DNA from: Myxococcota bacterium
GTDB lineage: Bacteria; Myxococcota_A; UBA796
DNA: 64,000 bases
Assembly (NCBI GenBank): GCA_029251165.1
Contig: JAQXDW010000142.1
Location: 80,470-144,469 of the forward strand
Direction of reading: 5' to 3'
The number at the start of each line of letters is the position of its first letter. Within the stretch, counting starts at the first letter, position 1. This document shows positions 10,753 through 19,658 of the stretch, piece after piece. Made by a program: the position numbers and the translations under genes. Below the pieces are notes generated by a model, which was not told where the DNA came from, ran no database searches, and saw only the letters and a list, made by a program, of their open reading frames with translations.

Positions 10753-11313
10753 ATGAGCCGAGCCCGCATCACCGCTCAGATCGTGATCCCGCTGACCGTC
10801 ATCGTCGGGCTGGCTGCGCTGTGGTCGAGCGGCGTGCTGCCTGACTTTGATCTGCAGACCATGCGCGACATGGTGGCCGATGCCGGCACGATGGGGCCGC
10901 TCCTGTTCTTGCTCTTGTTTGCCCTCGTCCAGCCGTTCGGACTCTCTGCCCACATCTTCATCCTCACCGCTGCGATGGCCTGGCCCCCCGAGCTCGCCCT
11001 CCCCCTGTCCTGGACAGGCTCGATGCTCTCGGCTGTCGTCGCGTTCGTGACCTCCCGGACCCTCGCCCGCGATCTGATCGCCCCCCGCATCCCGCCCCGC
11101 CTGCGCCGCTGGGACGACGCCCTGGAGCAGCGCGGCTTTCGCACCGTGCTGATCCTTCGGCTCGTCTTCTTCACCACCTTCCTGGTGCAGCTAATGTACG
11201 GCCTGACCTCCGTTCGGTGGCGGGACTACCTGCTGGGAACGGCGCTGGGCAACCTGCCGCTGATCATCCTGGAGATCACCTTCGCGGATCGCGTGCTCGC
11301 CTGGATCGGGTGA
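10753..11313 (+). CDS. TVP38/TMEM64 (DedA-like, SNARE-associated) membrane protein
   Basis: 186 residues from the ATG at 10753; a GTG at 10723 would add ten residues and is less likely. An N-terminal transmembrane helix (IVIPLTVIVGLAALW) precedes the VTT/SNARE-associated domain: two re-entrant hydrophobic segments, the core SWTGSMLSAVVAFVTSRTLARD, then RTVLILRLVFFTTFLVQLMYGLTSVRWRDYLLGTALG. DedA-superfamily proteins include lipid-carrier flippases and scramblases of the inner membrane; members of this subfamily are mostly uncharacterised. Divergent from the TrmB-type regulator. Confidence 0.85.
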   Translation: MSRARITAQIVIPLTVIVGLAALWSSGVLPDFDLQTMRDMVADAGTMGPLLFLLLFALVQPFGLSAHIFILTAAMAWPPELALPLSWTGSMLSAVVAFVTSRTLARDLIAPRIPPRLRRWDDALEQRGFRTVLILRLVFFTTFLVQLMYGLTSVRWRDYLLGTALGNLPLIILEITFADRVLAWIG

Positions 11314-11594
11314 GCAGCGGACAAGCCGGAGTCAGACTGCGCGGCGCTCATCGGTGCAGCCCAGGCCGCTGCGCGTGATGGCTCCTGCTCACGACGTGGC
11401 CTGAGTCGAGGTCCGGGACGGAAAAGAGCGCGCGTTGTGTCGAGGTCCACTCCAGGCACCATCATCACCACAGACCGTCTCGTCATCAGCGGCTGCGACA
11501 ACCCGGTTGAGCACAAACATTTTCGCGACTCAGAGAAGAGTTCCGAGTCATTCCGACCCGAAGGTTGGCTATAGGAAAGCGACGGAGGACGACG

Positions 11595-13229
11595 ATGGTG
11601 TGGATGCTCATCTTCTGGGGCTGCAAGGGCGACAGGGACACTGCGGCGGACTTCTCCGGTGATGTCACCCTGACCACCGACGCCGAGATGGCTCGGTTCT
11701 GTGAGACGCAGACCGCCGCTGCCGGTGACCTGCGGATCGAGGGCGTCGCGTCCGCAAGCCTGGCGAGCCTCTCCTGCCTCTCTGCGGTCGGCGGCAGCCT
11801 CACCATCCTCTCCAGCCCCGAACTCCTCGACATCGGCCTGCCCGCCCTCTCCAGCCTCGGCGGCGAGCTGTACATCGCCGACAACGCAGCGCTGGAAGAC
11901 ATCTCCGGGCTCTCCGCCCTCCCTGCTGCGGCCAGCGTGGTCATCACCGACAACGCGGCACTGGAAGACATCTCCGGGCTCTCCGCGCTGTCGGCAGTCG
12001 ATGACATCCTGAGCATCTCCGGCTGCGATTCTCTCGCGACCGTCTCCGGGCTCTCCGCGCTGACGGAGGCGGGTCGGCTGTCGCTGTACAGCAACGACGC
12101 CCTGACCGCGCTCGACGGACTCAGCAACCTCGCCGCCCTCTCTGGGCTGACCATTGAAGAGAACCTCGTCCTCTCCACACTCACCGGGCTCTCTGGGCTC
12201 GAGACCGTCACCGGCGATGTTCGCATTTCCTCAAACGCCGCCCTCGCAGACCTCACCGGACTCGCCGGACTCGCCAGCATCGACGGCGCGCTGTCCATTC
12301 AGGCAAACCCGGCGCTGACCTCGCTCATCGGCCTCTCCGCCCTCTCCAGCCTCGGCGGCGATCTCTCCCTCTACGACAACAGCGCCCTGGCCAGCAGCGA
12401 CGGGCTCAGCGGACTCACGGCGCTCTCCGGCAGCGTGAGCGTCGTCGACAACGACGCCCTGACCTCGCTCGCCGGACTCGCCGGACTCGCCAGCATCGAC
12501 GGCAGCGTGCTGATCAGCGGCGGCGGGATCGCAGACACCGCGCTGGTCGGTCTGTCAGCCGTCGGCGGTGATCTCACCATCCGAGATGCCGACAGCCTGA
12601 GCGACATCGACCTCGACAGCCTCACCACCCTGGGCGGCGACCTCACCATCGAGCGCTGCGATGGCCTCTCCGATCTCTCTGGGCTCAGCGGCTTGAGCAC
12701 GCTGAGCGGTGATGTGCTGCTGTGCGACAACGACAGCCTCGTCGGACTCACCGGACTCACCGGACTCACCGAGGCTGGCACGGTCGAGATCTGCAGCAGC
12801 CCGGCGCTCACGTCGATCTCCGGGTTCTCCGCACTGACCACCACCGTCGGGTTCCTCCTCACCGACAACGATGCCCTCACCTCGCTCGCTGGCCTCTCCG
12901 CCCTGACCGCTCCCGGCGCCCTCAAGCTCCACGACAACGACGCGCTGGCGTCTCTCGATGACCTCGCCGCAGTCCGCACGGTCACCGACACCCTCTCGAT
13001 ACGCTACAGCGCGTCCCTGCTGAGCGTCGCGGGGCTCCACGGGGTGACCGCTGTGGGCGGCGATCTGAAGGTCACGCACAACACCGCCTTGGGCGACGAC
13101 GCCGGTCAGGCGCTCCTCACGGCAATCGGCCAAGAGAACGTCTCCGGAGAGGTCTCCATCAAAGACAACTATCCTGACGAGGACACCGGCTCACCGCCGG
13201 ACTCTGGGGCCGCCGACTCTGGAAAGTGA
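11595..13229 (+). CDS. Leucine-rich/receptor-L-type repeat lipoprotein
   Basis: 544 residues. The ATG at 11595 follows GGAGG with 6-base spacing. The first ten residues (MVWMLIFWGC) look like a very short lipoprotein signal with Cys10 as lipidation site. Almost the entire mature protein is about twenty repeats of 20-24 residues with pattern L-x-I-x-x-N-x-A-L-x-x-I/L-x-G-L-S-x-L, the solenoid of receptor L-domain/leucine-rich-type bacterial surface proteins. Two adjacent repeats (about 11880-12000) are nearly identical in DNA, showing recent duplication. The C-terminus ends in an acidic Asp/Ser/Gly tail. Probably surface exposed and ligand binding; the ligand is unknown. The sulfatase-like lipoprotein gene follows 60 bases later. 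Confidence 0.8.
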   Translation: MVWMLIFWGCKGDRDTAADFSGDVTLTTDAEMARFCETQTAAAGDLRIEGVASASLASLSCLSAVGGSLTILSSPELLDIGLPALSSLGGELYIADNAALEDISGLSALPAAASVVITDNAALEDISGLSALSAVDDILSISGCDSLATVSGLSALTEAGRLSLYSNDALTALDGLSNLAALSGLTIEENLVLSTLTGLSGLETVTGDVRISSNAALADLTGLAGLASIDGALSIQANPALTSLIGLSALSSLGGDLSLYDNSALASSDGLSGLTALSGSVSVVDNDALTSLAGLAGLASIDGSVLISGGGIADTALVGLSAVGGDLTIRDADSLSDIDLDSLTTLGGDLTIERCDGLSDLSGLSGLSTLSGDVLLCDNDSLVGLTGLTGLTEAGTVEICSSPALTSISGFSALTTTVGFLLTDNDALTSLAGLSALTAPGALKLHDNDALASLDDLAAVRTVTDTLSIRYSASLLSVAGLHGVTAVGGDLKVTHNTALGDDAGQALLTAIGQENVSGEVSIKDNYPDEDTGSPPDSGAADSGK

Positions 13230-13289
13230 GGCCCTGACGGTTGCAGAGAGAGATCGACACTCCGGCGGGCGGGCGTTTATAAAGACTTC

Positions 13290-14603
13290 ATGCTCGTCCT
13301 GATGCCCCTGCTCGCCTGCTCCGGTCCGGACACAGCCGATGACTCTGCCAGCACCGTACCGACGGACTCCTTCCCGTCGTTTTATGGCGCCGCACCAAAG
13401 AACCTGCTGGTCATCTCGCTGGACACCTTCCGCCGAGATCACATGGCCCGGTATGGCGACACGCGCGCCCTGACCCCGTTCCTCGACAGCATCGCCAACA
13501 ATGCCCTGGCGCTGGATGACCACCAGAGCTGCTCAAACTGGACCTATCCGGGCGTGATCTGCGCGATGGATGGTCGCTCTCCGCTGGAGTACGACTTCGT
13601 GCCGTCGTTCGCCCGGCTGCCGGTGCCAGACCGTGGGACCCTGGCGAGCTGGCTGTCGGATGCTGGCTACCACACGATCATGATCACCTCCAACGGCTGG
13701 CTGTACGACGACACCAACGTCGCCCATGGCTACGACTACGCCGATCATCCCGGCGGAGATGGGGCGGTCGGGATCTATGAAGAGGGCCGGGATTTGCTGC
13801 TGGACGCGGTGGACACGGACACCGATCCGTGGTTCCTCCACATCCACCTCAAGGAGCCACACACACCCTACAAGCCGCCGGACAGCTACCTCGACGGGCT
13901 CGATGCACTCGCGCCCCTTGCGTACGATCTCGATGACTTCGACCAGCACTACGACGCAGCCTCAGAGTGGACCACGCTGACGGACAAGGAGCGGGTGCTG
14001 CTGCTGGAGCACCTGACCGTTCGCTATACGGGCGAGATGCGCTATCTCGACGACCTCCTCCAGCAGATCTGGATCGACCTGACCGCGCGCGGACTGCTGA
14101 AGGACACCCTGGTCGTGTTCTGGACAGACCACGGCGAGCAGTTCTGGGAGCACGACTATCAGGCACACGCTCGGGGGCTCAACCAGGAAGAGAACGATGC
14201 GATCGCGCTGTTCTGGGCAAACAACATTGTGCCGGCGGCCTGGCCTGAGCCGACCACACACGCCGACATCGCGCCCACCATTCTCTCCATCCTCGGCGTC
14301 GACATCCCCGCCGAGGTCAGCGGGAAGGTCGCCGGGACAGCGGATCCTGAGCGTGCCATCTTCAGCTTCACGCAGGCCAACCTCGGCGTCATCCAGTCGG
14401 TCCGGCGCGGGCCCTACAAGATGATCTACCGCTGGGGAACCGGGGAGAAGGCGCTGTACAACGTCACCACCGACCCCGCCGAGGCCGAGAACCTCTATGA
14501 CGCTGAGGATCCAGTGGTCCAGGACCTATGGGACCTGCTGGGGCCGCGCGTGAGCATGCTCGATGAGCTGGTGGTCAACGAGCCGGAAGATCCGGGTCCA
14601 TAG
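13290..14603 (+). CDS. Sulfatase-like (alkaline phosphatase superfamily) lipoprotein
   Basis: 437 residues. The signal MLVLMPLLAC ends with lipid-accepting Cys10 and is followed by a Asp/Ser/Thr linker. The domain shows sulfatase-family metal motifs: NLLVISLDTFRRDHMARYG at the start, WTDHGEQFWEHD, and the late THADIAPTILSILGVD helix. The nucleophile region reads NWTYPGVICAMDGR and lacks the CxPxR formylglycine signature of true sulfatases. A Thr (as in LtaS/EptA-type phosphotransferases) is the likely nucleophile, so the substrate may be a phospho- rather than sulfo-ester. Location: outer surface or periplasm, membrane tethered. Convergent with the LysR gene. Confidence 0.85.
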   Translation: MLVLMPLLACSGPDTADDSASTVPTDSFPSFYGAAPKNLLVISLDTFRRDHMARYGDTRALTPFLDSIANNALALDDHQSCSNWTYPGVICAMDGRSPLEYDFVPSFARLPVPDRGTLASWLSDAGYHTIMITSNGWLYDDTNVAHGYDYADHPGGDGAVGIYEEGRDLLLDAVDTDTDPWFLHIHLKEPHTPYKPPDSYLDGLDALAPLAYDLDDFDQHYDAASEWTTLTDKERVLLLEHLTVRYTGEMRYLDDLLQQIWIDLTARGLLKDTLVVFWTDHGEQFWEHDYQAHARGLNQEENDAIALFWANNIVPAAWPEPTTHADIAPTILSILGVDIPAEVSGKVAGTADPERAIFSFTQANLGVIQSVRRGPYKMIYRWGTGEKALYNVTTDPAEAENLYDAEDPVVQDLWDLLGPRVSMLDELVVNEPEDPGP

Positions 14604-14642
14604 CGCCCTCCAGGCCCGGCCCCATCCAGGCTCCGCTACGGC

Positions 14643-15548
14643 TCACCGCAGCGGCAGCTGCCGAAGCTCCTCCGCCAGCGCACGCAGCGCGATGTCGCGG
14701 TGGTCGTTGATCCGCCAGATGAGCCGGAAGGCATCTGTGCGCATCGGCGCTTCGGGAAGGAGCTGCACGAGGGCGCCCGTGTCGAGGTCTGTCTGGACGA
14801 AGTAGCGCGGCAGGACCGCGACCCCGGCCCCCTCCAGCAGCCGATAGCGAATCGGTGCGATCGATCCGAGAACCTCGATGCCCTGAAACGGCCAGTCCTC
14901 CGTCTGCCCGAGCCCATCAAGCAGGTAGCGGAACAGCGGCAGTGAGGGGCCGATGTCGAGGAGGCGATGAGACGACGCCTCTGACGGCCCGGTCAGCGGC
15001 ATCTCCTTGACCAGCTCTGGAGCGGCAACGAAGACATAGTCTTCTGGGTGGAGGGTGGCGTAGGTGAGGCCGGAGAGGGTCAGGCGGGTGCTGGAGATGA
15101 AGGCATCGAGGCGACCGTCGCGCAGGCGGGTCATCAGGTCGTCGCTCTGGCCGAAGTAGAGGTGAATCTCTCGCAGCGGATGCGCGGCACGGAGCGTAGA
15201 GAGCGCCGGCACCATCCAGCTCATGCCCAGCTCGTAGCGGGTGCCGAGCAGCAGCTCCAGGGGCAGCTCTCCCTCTTCGTTGACCACCTCCACGCAGCGT
15301 CGGGCCTGCTCCAGGCAGTGTCGCGCCTCAGGCAGCAGGCGGTGCCCGGCCGAGGTCAGCGCAACCGAGCGGGTCGTCCGGGAGAACAGCGGCGCCCCGA
15401 GTCCGGCCTCCAGGCGCTTGATCCGATCGCTGAAGGCCGCTGGAGACAGACCGACCGCGCGCGCAGCCGAGCGGAAGTGTCGCTGCTCCGCAGCAGCGAT
15501 GAAGCAGCGAAGCGAGTCGAGATCCGGCAGGTACACGTCAGCCCCCAT
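14643..15548 (-). CDS. LysR-family transcriptional regulator
   Basis: 301 residues, normal for the family. N-terminal winged helix: LRCFIAAAEQRHFRSAARAVGLSPAAFSDRIKRLEAGLGAPLFSRTTRSVALTSAG-type pattern (about 10-65), then a linker helix and a periplasmic-binding-like effector domain (about 90-295). The co-inducer is unknown. The upstream minus-strand gene is peptidase E, 107 bases away; no divergent target is adjacent. Start ATG at 15548; there is no strong ribosome-binding site. Confidence 0.9.
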   Translation of the reverse strand: MGADVYLPDLDSLRCFIAAAEQRHFRSAARAVGLSPAAFSDRIKRLEAGLGAPLFSRTTRSVALTSAGHRLLPEARHCLEQARRCVEVVNEEGELPLELLLGTRYELGMSWMVPALSTLRAAHPLREIHLYFGQSDDLMTRLRDGRLDAFISSTRLTLSGLTYATLHPEDYVFVAAPELVKEMPLTGPSEASSHRLLDIGPSLPLFRYLLDGLGQTEDWPFQGIEVLGSIAPIRYRLLEGAGVAVLPRYFVQTDLDTGALVQLLPEAPMRTDAFRLIWRINDHRDIALRALAEELRQLPLR

Positions 15549-15655
15549 TTCAAGCCGTGAGTGTAACGCCTGAGATCAGCCTGACGGCTCCCAAGGTGCC
15601 CCTTTTCCTGCCTACGCTGTTGAGATCCGCCGCTCCGTGCGCGCGCTGCATCTCC

Positions 15656-16345
15656 TCAGCCTAAGTAGCGGGCGTCGAGGCGCTCCTCCCCATCAGCGGT
15701 GACCCGCCAGGCATGGGCGTCGCGGCGGGAGGCCACCACCTCGGTGAGGGTCGCTCCAGAGAAGCGAAGCGCCACCCCGTCGTCAGCGGCAAGCCCCGGC
15801 GGGAGCGCGCCGGAGCGGACCAGCTGTCGGTATCGGGGACGGCGGAGCGCCTCCCCGTCATAGTGAGGACAGTGGCTGCCTGGCAGCAGCGCGAGGCCGT
15901 CGTTCATCGGCGCGAGGGCCTCACCGAACGAATCGGTGACCCCGCCCTCAAACCAGCACAGCGAGCCCGCGCTCAGCCCCGCGAGCACCACGCCAGCCTC
16001 CCACGCCTCCCGCAGCACCGCATCCAGTCCATGCACACGCCAGACCGCCAGCATGTTCGCGGTGTTCCCGCCGCCGACGTAGATGAGGTCCTGGCTGAGC
16101 ACTGCGGCGCGGAGATCAGCGTCCTCGCGCCGAAACAGGGGCAGGTGCCTGGGGATGCAGGGCAGGCGCGAGAAGGCATTGTGGAACCCCTCGATGTAGC
16201 CCTCGGCGTCTCCGCTGGCGGTCGCAAGAAAGCAGACCTTTGGGGTCGCAGTGCCGGTCAGGGACAGCAGCCAGGCGTCCAGCAGCGGGTTGTCAGGCTC
16301 CATGCTGAACCCACCCCCTCCCATCGCGATGATCGTCTTCCTCAT
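15656..16345 (-). CDS. Peptidase E-like (S51) dipeptidase
   Basis: 229 residues from the ATG at 16345; a longer in-frame opening upstream overlaps the divergent enzyme gene and is discarded. S51 features: N-terminal IIAMGGGGFSME, the FLATASGD strand, LIYVGGGNTANMLAVWR, and the nucleophile elbow GLSAGSLCWFEGG with serine S128. PepE cleaves Asp-X dipeptides in the cytoplasm; related family members include cyanophycinase. The length and the CWFE motif favour an aspartyl-dipeptidase-like enzyme. Its start is 36 bases from the start of the divergent PLP enzyme gene, so they share a promoter region. Confidence 0.88.
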   Translation of the reverse strand: MRKTIIAMGGGGFSMEPDNPLLDAWLLSLTGTATPKVCFLATASGDAEGYIEGFHNAFSRLPCIPRHLPLFRREDADLRAAVLSQDLIYVGGGNTANMLAVWRVHGLDAVLREAWEAGVVLAGLSAGSLCWFEGGVTDSFGEALAPMNDGLALLPGSHCPHYDGEALRRPRYRQLVRSGALPPGLAADDGVALRFSGATLTEVVASRRDAHAWRVTADGEERLDARYLG

Positions 16346-16381
16346 GTCCGCAAGTAAAGCACACAGCGATACGCTGCTGAC

Positions 16382-17515
16382 ATGCCCAAGCTCGACACCC
16401 TCCTCATCCATGCCGGTCAGCAGAACATCCACGGCGCGGTCGTCAACCCGATCTTCCAGTCCGCCACCTACGCGCTGACTGGTGAGGTTGCGTACGGCGC
16501 GCTCCGGTACCTCCGTCTGAACAACACGCCCAACCAGACCGCGCTGGCCGAGAAGCTGGCCGCCATTGAGGGGACCGGCGCAGCGCTGGTCACCGCCAGC
16601 GGGATGGCCGCGATCACTGCCGCCTTGCTCAGCAACCTCTCCGTCGGACAGCACGCCCTGGTGCAGTCCACCGTCTACGGCGGCACCGCGACCTTCCTGA
16701 CCAGCGATGCCCCGCGAATGGGCATCGCCTGTGACTTCGTGGACGTCAGCGCACCAGAGACCTGGGCGGCAGCACTTCGCCCCGAGACGACCGTGTTCTA
16801 CGTCGAGTCCATCGCCAACCCGCTGCTGAGCGTCGGGCGCCTGAGAGCAGTGGTGGCGTTCGCGCGCCAGCACGGGCTGGTGACCATTGTCGACAACACC
16901 TTTCCCTCCCCCGTGAACTTCCAGCCAGCATCCATCGGCTTCGATCTGATCGTCCACTCCGCGACCAAGTACCTCAACGGCCACAGCGACATCGTCGCCG
17001 GGGTCATCGCCGGAGCGCCGGAGCGGGTCGAGGCCGCGCGGCACCTGCTCAACCACCTCGGCGGCAGCCTCGACCCCAATTCCTGCTTCCTGCTGGAGCG
17101 CGGCCTGAAGACCCTCGGCCTGCGCGTTCGCCAGCACAACGCCAGCGCCATGGCCCTGGCACGCGCCCTCGCAGCACACCCGGCCATCGCCTCGGTCCAC
17201 TACCCCGGCCTGCCCGGCTCTCCCGGCCACGAGATCGCCGCCGAGCTGTTCTCAGGATTTGGAGGCATGATCGCCTTTACCCTGAAGGACCCCGCCCTCG
17301 GTGACCGCCTCATCGAGCGCCTCACCCTCCCCGTCCACGCCCCAAGCCTCGGCGGCGTCGAGAGCCTCATCGTCCGCCCCGCGACCTCCACTCACCTCGG
17401 CATGACCCCTCAGGAGCGTGCGGCAGCGGGGATCAGCGACGGGCTCATTCGGGTGAGCGTCGGGCTCGAGGACACCGGCGATCTGCTCGCTGACTTCGCA
17501 CAGGCGCTGGCCTGA
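16382..17515 (+). CDS. Cystathionine gamma-synthase/gamma-lyase family PLP enzyme
   Basis: 377 residues, a Cys/Met-metabolism PLP enzyme. Seen: the substrate-loop region NPIFQSATY, the phosphate-binding TASGMAAITAALL, VDNTFPSPVNF, and the PLP lysine K196 in VHSATKYLNGHSD, then LGGSLDPNSCFLLERGLKTLGLR and the C-terminal LGGVESLIVRPATSTH. Members catalyse transsulfuration or gamma/beta elimination on sulfur amino acids (MetB, MetC, MetZ, methionine gamma-lyase). The sequence does not separate these activities. The gene ends 5 bases before the convergent UbiA gene. Confidence 0.9.
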   Translation: MPKLDTLLIHAGQQNIHGAVVNPIFQSATYALTGEVAYGALRYLRLNNTPNQTALAEKLAAIEGTGAALVTASGMAAITAALLSNLSVGQHALVQSTVYGGTATFLTSDAPRMGIACDFVDVSAPETWAAALRPETTVFYVESIANPLLSVGRLRAVVAFARQHGLVTIVDNTFPSPVNFQPASIGFDLIVHSATKYLNGHSDIVAGVIAGAPERVEAARHLLNHLGGSLDPNSCFLLERGLKTLGLRVRQHNASAMALARALAAHPAIASVHYPGLPGSPGHEIAAELFSGFGGMIAFTLKDPALGDRLIERLTLPVHAPSLGGVESLIVRPATSTHLGMTPQERAAAGISDGLIRVSVGLEDTGDLLADFAQALA

Positions 17516-17520
17516 GCTCC

Positions 17521-18507
17521 TCACTCCGTCAGCTCTTTCCCGGAAGCCTTCTCCCAGGCGATCAGCTCCTGGGCGGAGAGCCGGGGGCGGTCAGGTGGGT
17601 GACCGGCGTGGGTCCCGAGCCCAGCGACCGGCTCGTGGCGGAGGCTCTCTCGGACGTACGCTCCGAACACCAGCGCCAGGCAGACCAGCACCGCGATCAG
17701 CAGCCGTCGGGCCATGGTCTGGGCATGCGCTGCGCTGCCGCCGCCGGGCGCCGCGCCCCACTGCCGAAGCCAGTCGTCTACCCACCACCACATCGGAATC
17801 CCGGCCAGGCAGATGCGCGGAAACCAGCCGATGATGGCGAGGATCATTCCGCCGATGAAGCCCGCAGCCAGGCAGAGACGCGCGGCCTGGAGCGTGGCGG
17901 CGGGGCCGTGGGTGACCACGAGGGTTCGGTAGCCGCGCTCCGCGTCCTCCTCTTGCTGGAACGCCTGCGCGGCGAAATAGCAGCCCATCACCCCAAGCGA
18001 CGACAGCAGCCAGACGATCACCGAGCGCAGGTTTGTCGGGACCCCTGCCGCCGACCAGCCCGCGAGGCTTGAGAGCAGCCCGTAGCCCAGCCCGTTGACC
18101 AGCGGACCGCCCAGCGGGTGTCCCTTCCAGCGGGTCGCCGGATGGGAATAGAGCACAGAGAGCACCACGCACAGCCCCGAGCAGGCTGCCGCGATCGGCC
18201 CAGCGAGCCCCGCCAGCAGCACACTCACCGCCAGCCCGATGTAGCCGTAGGTCGAGATCCCCGGCGGGGGTGGGACCGCGCGTCCGTAGAGGACCTCGCC
18301 CTCGTCTCGATCGAGTGCAGCGTTCAGCCAGAGGGTGCCAGCATGCAGCGCCAGCCAGCTCGCCGCGACCAGCATCCAGGCCACACCGCCGCGCAGTCGA
18401 AGGGCCCGATCCCAGTGTGCCCAGCCAAACCCGACCAGGGTGAGGGTCATCACATAGGGAGCAAGTCGCGGACGAGCGAGAAACCAGAGCGCGCGGGCGG
18501 TCTTCAC
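17521..18507 (-). CDS. UbiA-family prenyltransferase
   Basis: 328 residues starting with GTG at 18507, supported by AGGAG just upstream and by the end of the preceding gene at 18515. Multi-spanning membrane protein (about eight helices). The first Asp-rich motif is degenerate (NAALDRDEGEVLYGR at about 80), and a second lies after the central helices (QEEDAERGYRTLVVTHG at about 185), as in UbiA enzymes that attach prenyl chains to aromatic or lipid acceptors at the inner membrane. Possible roles: quinone, carotenoid, chlorophyll-like or archaeal-like lipid synthesis; no pathway partner adjoins it. A hydrophilic tail rich in Pro/Arg follows the last helix. Confidence 0.8.
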   Translation of the reverse strand: MKTARALWFLARPRLAPYVMTLTLVGFGWAHWDRALRLRGGVAWMLVAASWLALHAGTLWLNAALDRDEGEVLYGRAVPPPPGISTYGYIGLAVSVLLAGLAGPIAAACSGLCVVLSVLYSHPATRWKGHPLGGPLVNGLGYGLLSSLAGWSAAGVPTNLRSVIVWLLSSLGVMGCYFAAQAFQQEEDAERGYRTLVVTHGPAATLQAARLCLAAGFIGGMILAIIGWFPRICLAGIPMWWWVDDWLRQWGAAPGGGSAAHAQTMARRLLIAVLVCLALVFGAYVRESLRHEPVAGLGTHAGHPPDRPRLSAQELIAWEKASGKELTE

Positions 18508-18514
18508 CAGACTC

Positions 18515-19471
18515 CTACTCGACGATCTCACACCAGCTCGACCAGTCGCCGATGCCGTTGGTCTCGTAGGGCGAGGGCTGACCATACTCGTGAGACTCCA
18601 CGAAGTCCCAGGCAGCGCTGTAGTCAGCGTTGGTCACGGTGTGGCCGCTGGTGTGCTTGCAGCGCACCACGAAGTGTCCGTCTGCGGCAAGGTTTGCCGC
18701 GAGGGTGTCGGTGCCAGACTCAAAGTCGACGATCACCAGCTGGGTGCTGGGCCAGACGTCCGTCTCGCCGCCGCTGGTCAGGTAGACGGGAACAGACGCC
18801 GCCGAAGTGGCGTAGGGCGCGACCACGCCGTCGAGGAAGCCCGTCTCGATGTCGGCGCCACCGGACATCTCCACCGCAGCTGCGAGGGTGTCGCCGCGCT
18901 GGCTGGTGATGACGGTGGTGAACAGTCCGCCGCCAGAGAAGCCCATCGAGAAGACCTTGTCCATGTTCGGCGCGAACTGCTCATGGACACAGGTGCGCAG
19001 GTCGTCGTAGAGGGTGACGTCGTTGTCAAAGGTGCCGTCCTCGACATCCCAGAGATAAAACGAGAAGCCGAGCAGCTCCCAGACGTTCGACTCCGGCAGG
19101 ATGATGATGGCGTTGAGCTCATCGGCGATGTCCTGCATGCCGAAGCTGCTGGCAAACACCCCGGACGGCGAGCCGTGGGAGGAGTCCATCAGACCATGGA
19201 AGAAGAAGACGACCTTCGTATCGGAGTCTGGTGAGGCGGGGAAGATCGTGGTGACCGTGCGCTCCTCATCGGAGGAGAGAAAGCTCGTGGTCTCGCCGGA
19301 GGAAGACATGTCCGGGCACTCGCCGCTGCTGAGGGTCGCCGGCTCTGCGGAGGCATAGCCCCAGCCATCGGTCTCCGTCGCGGTGTCGTCGGAGGAGGAG
19401 CCGGAGTCTGCCTCATCCTTGTCGCCGCAGCCGGTCAGAACCATGCCAAGGATCACTGGGGTCAGTCGCAT
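18515..19471 (-). CDS. Alpha/beta-hydrolase lipoprotein (PHB depolymerase/esterase-like)
   Basis: 318 residues. The lipoprotein signal MRLTPVILGMVLTGC is followed by an acidic Asp/Ser/Thr linker (to about 60). The hydrolase domain shows VVFFFHGLMDSS (oxyanion region), IIILPESN, and the nucleophile elbow MGFSGGGLFTT with serine S179. A late histidine in SGHTVTNAD can complete the triad. The pattern matches extracellular polyhydroxybutyrate depolymerase/feruloyl esterase-type (LpqC-like) enzymes. Membrane-tethered and extracytoplasmic. The UbiA gene begins 7 bases downstream, an apparent operon without obvious functional link. Confidence 0.85.
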   Translation of the reverse strand: MRLTPVILGMVLTGCGDKDEADSGSSSDDTATETDGWGYASAEPATLSSGECPDMSSSGETTSFLSSDEERTVTTIFPASPDSDTKVVFFFHGLMDSSHGSPSGVFASSFGMQDIADELNAIIILPESNVWELLGFSFYLWDVEDGTFDNDVTLYDDLRTCVHEQFAPNMDKVFSMGFSGGGLFTTVITSQRGDTLAAAVEMSGGADIETGFLDGVVAPYATSAASVPVYLTSGGETDVWPSTQLVIVDFESGTDTLAANLAADGHFVVRCKHTSGHTVTNADYSAAWDFVESHEYGQPSPYETNGIGDWSSWCEIVE

Positions 19472-19658
19472 CTTGCCTCCCGATAGAACGTCGGCGGCAC
19501 CATATCACCCTCAGGCTGCGATCCGCTGGTGGGGTCGTGTGTCAACCCGGCAAAACCTGCAGACGCACCGGGCTGTGCTTCGCGACGGCGAGCCCCTTCA
19601 CAGGACGCCGACGGTGATCGTGGAGGACCGCAGGGGCGTGAGCCGATAGCATCGGAAC

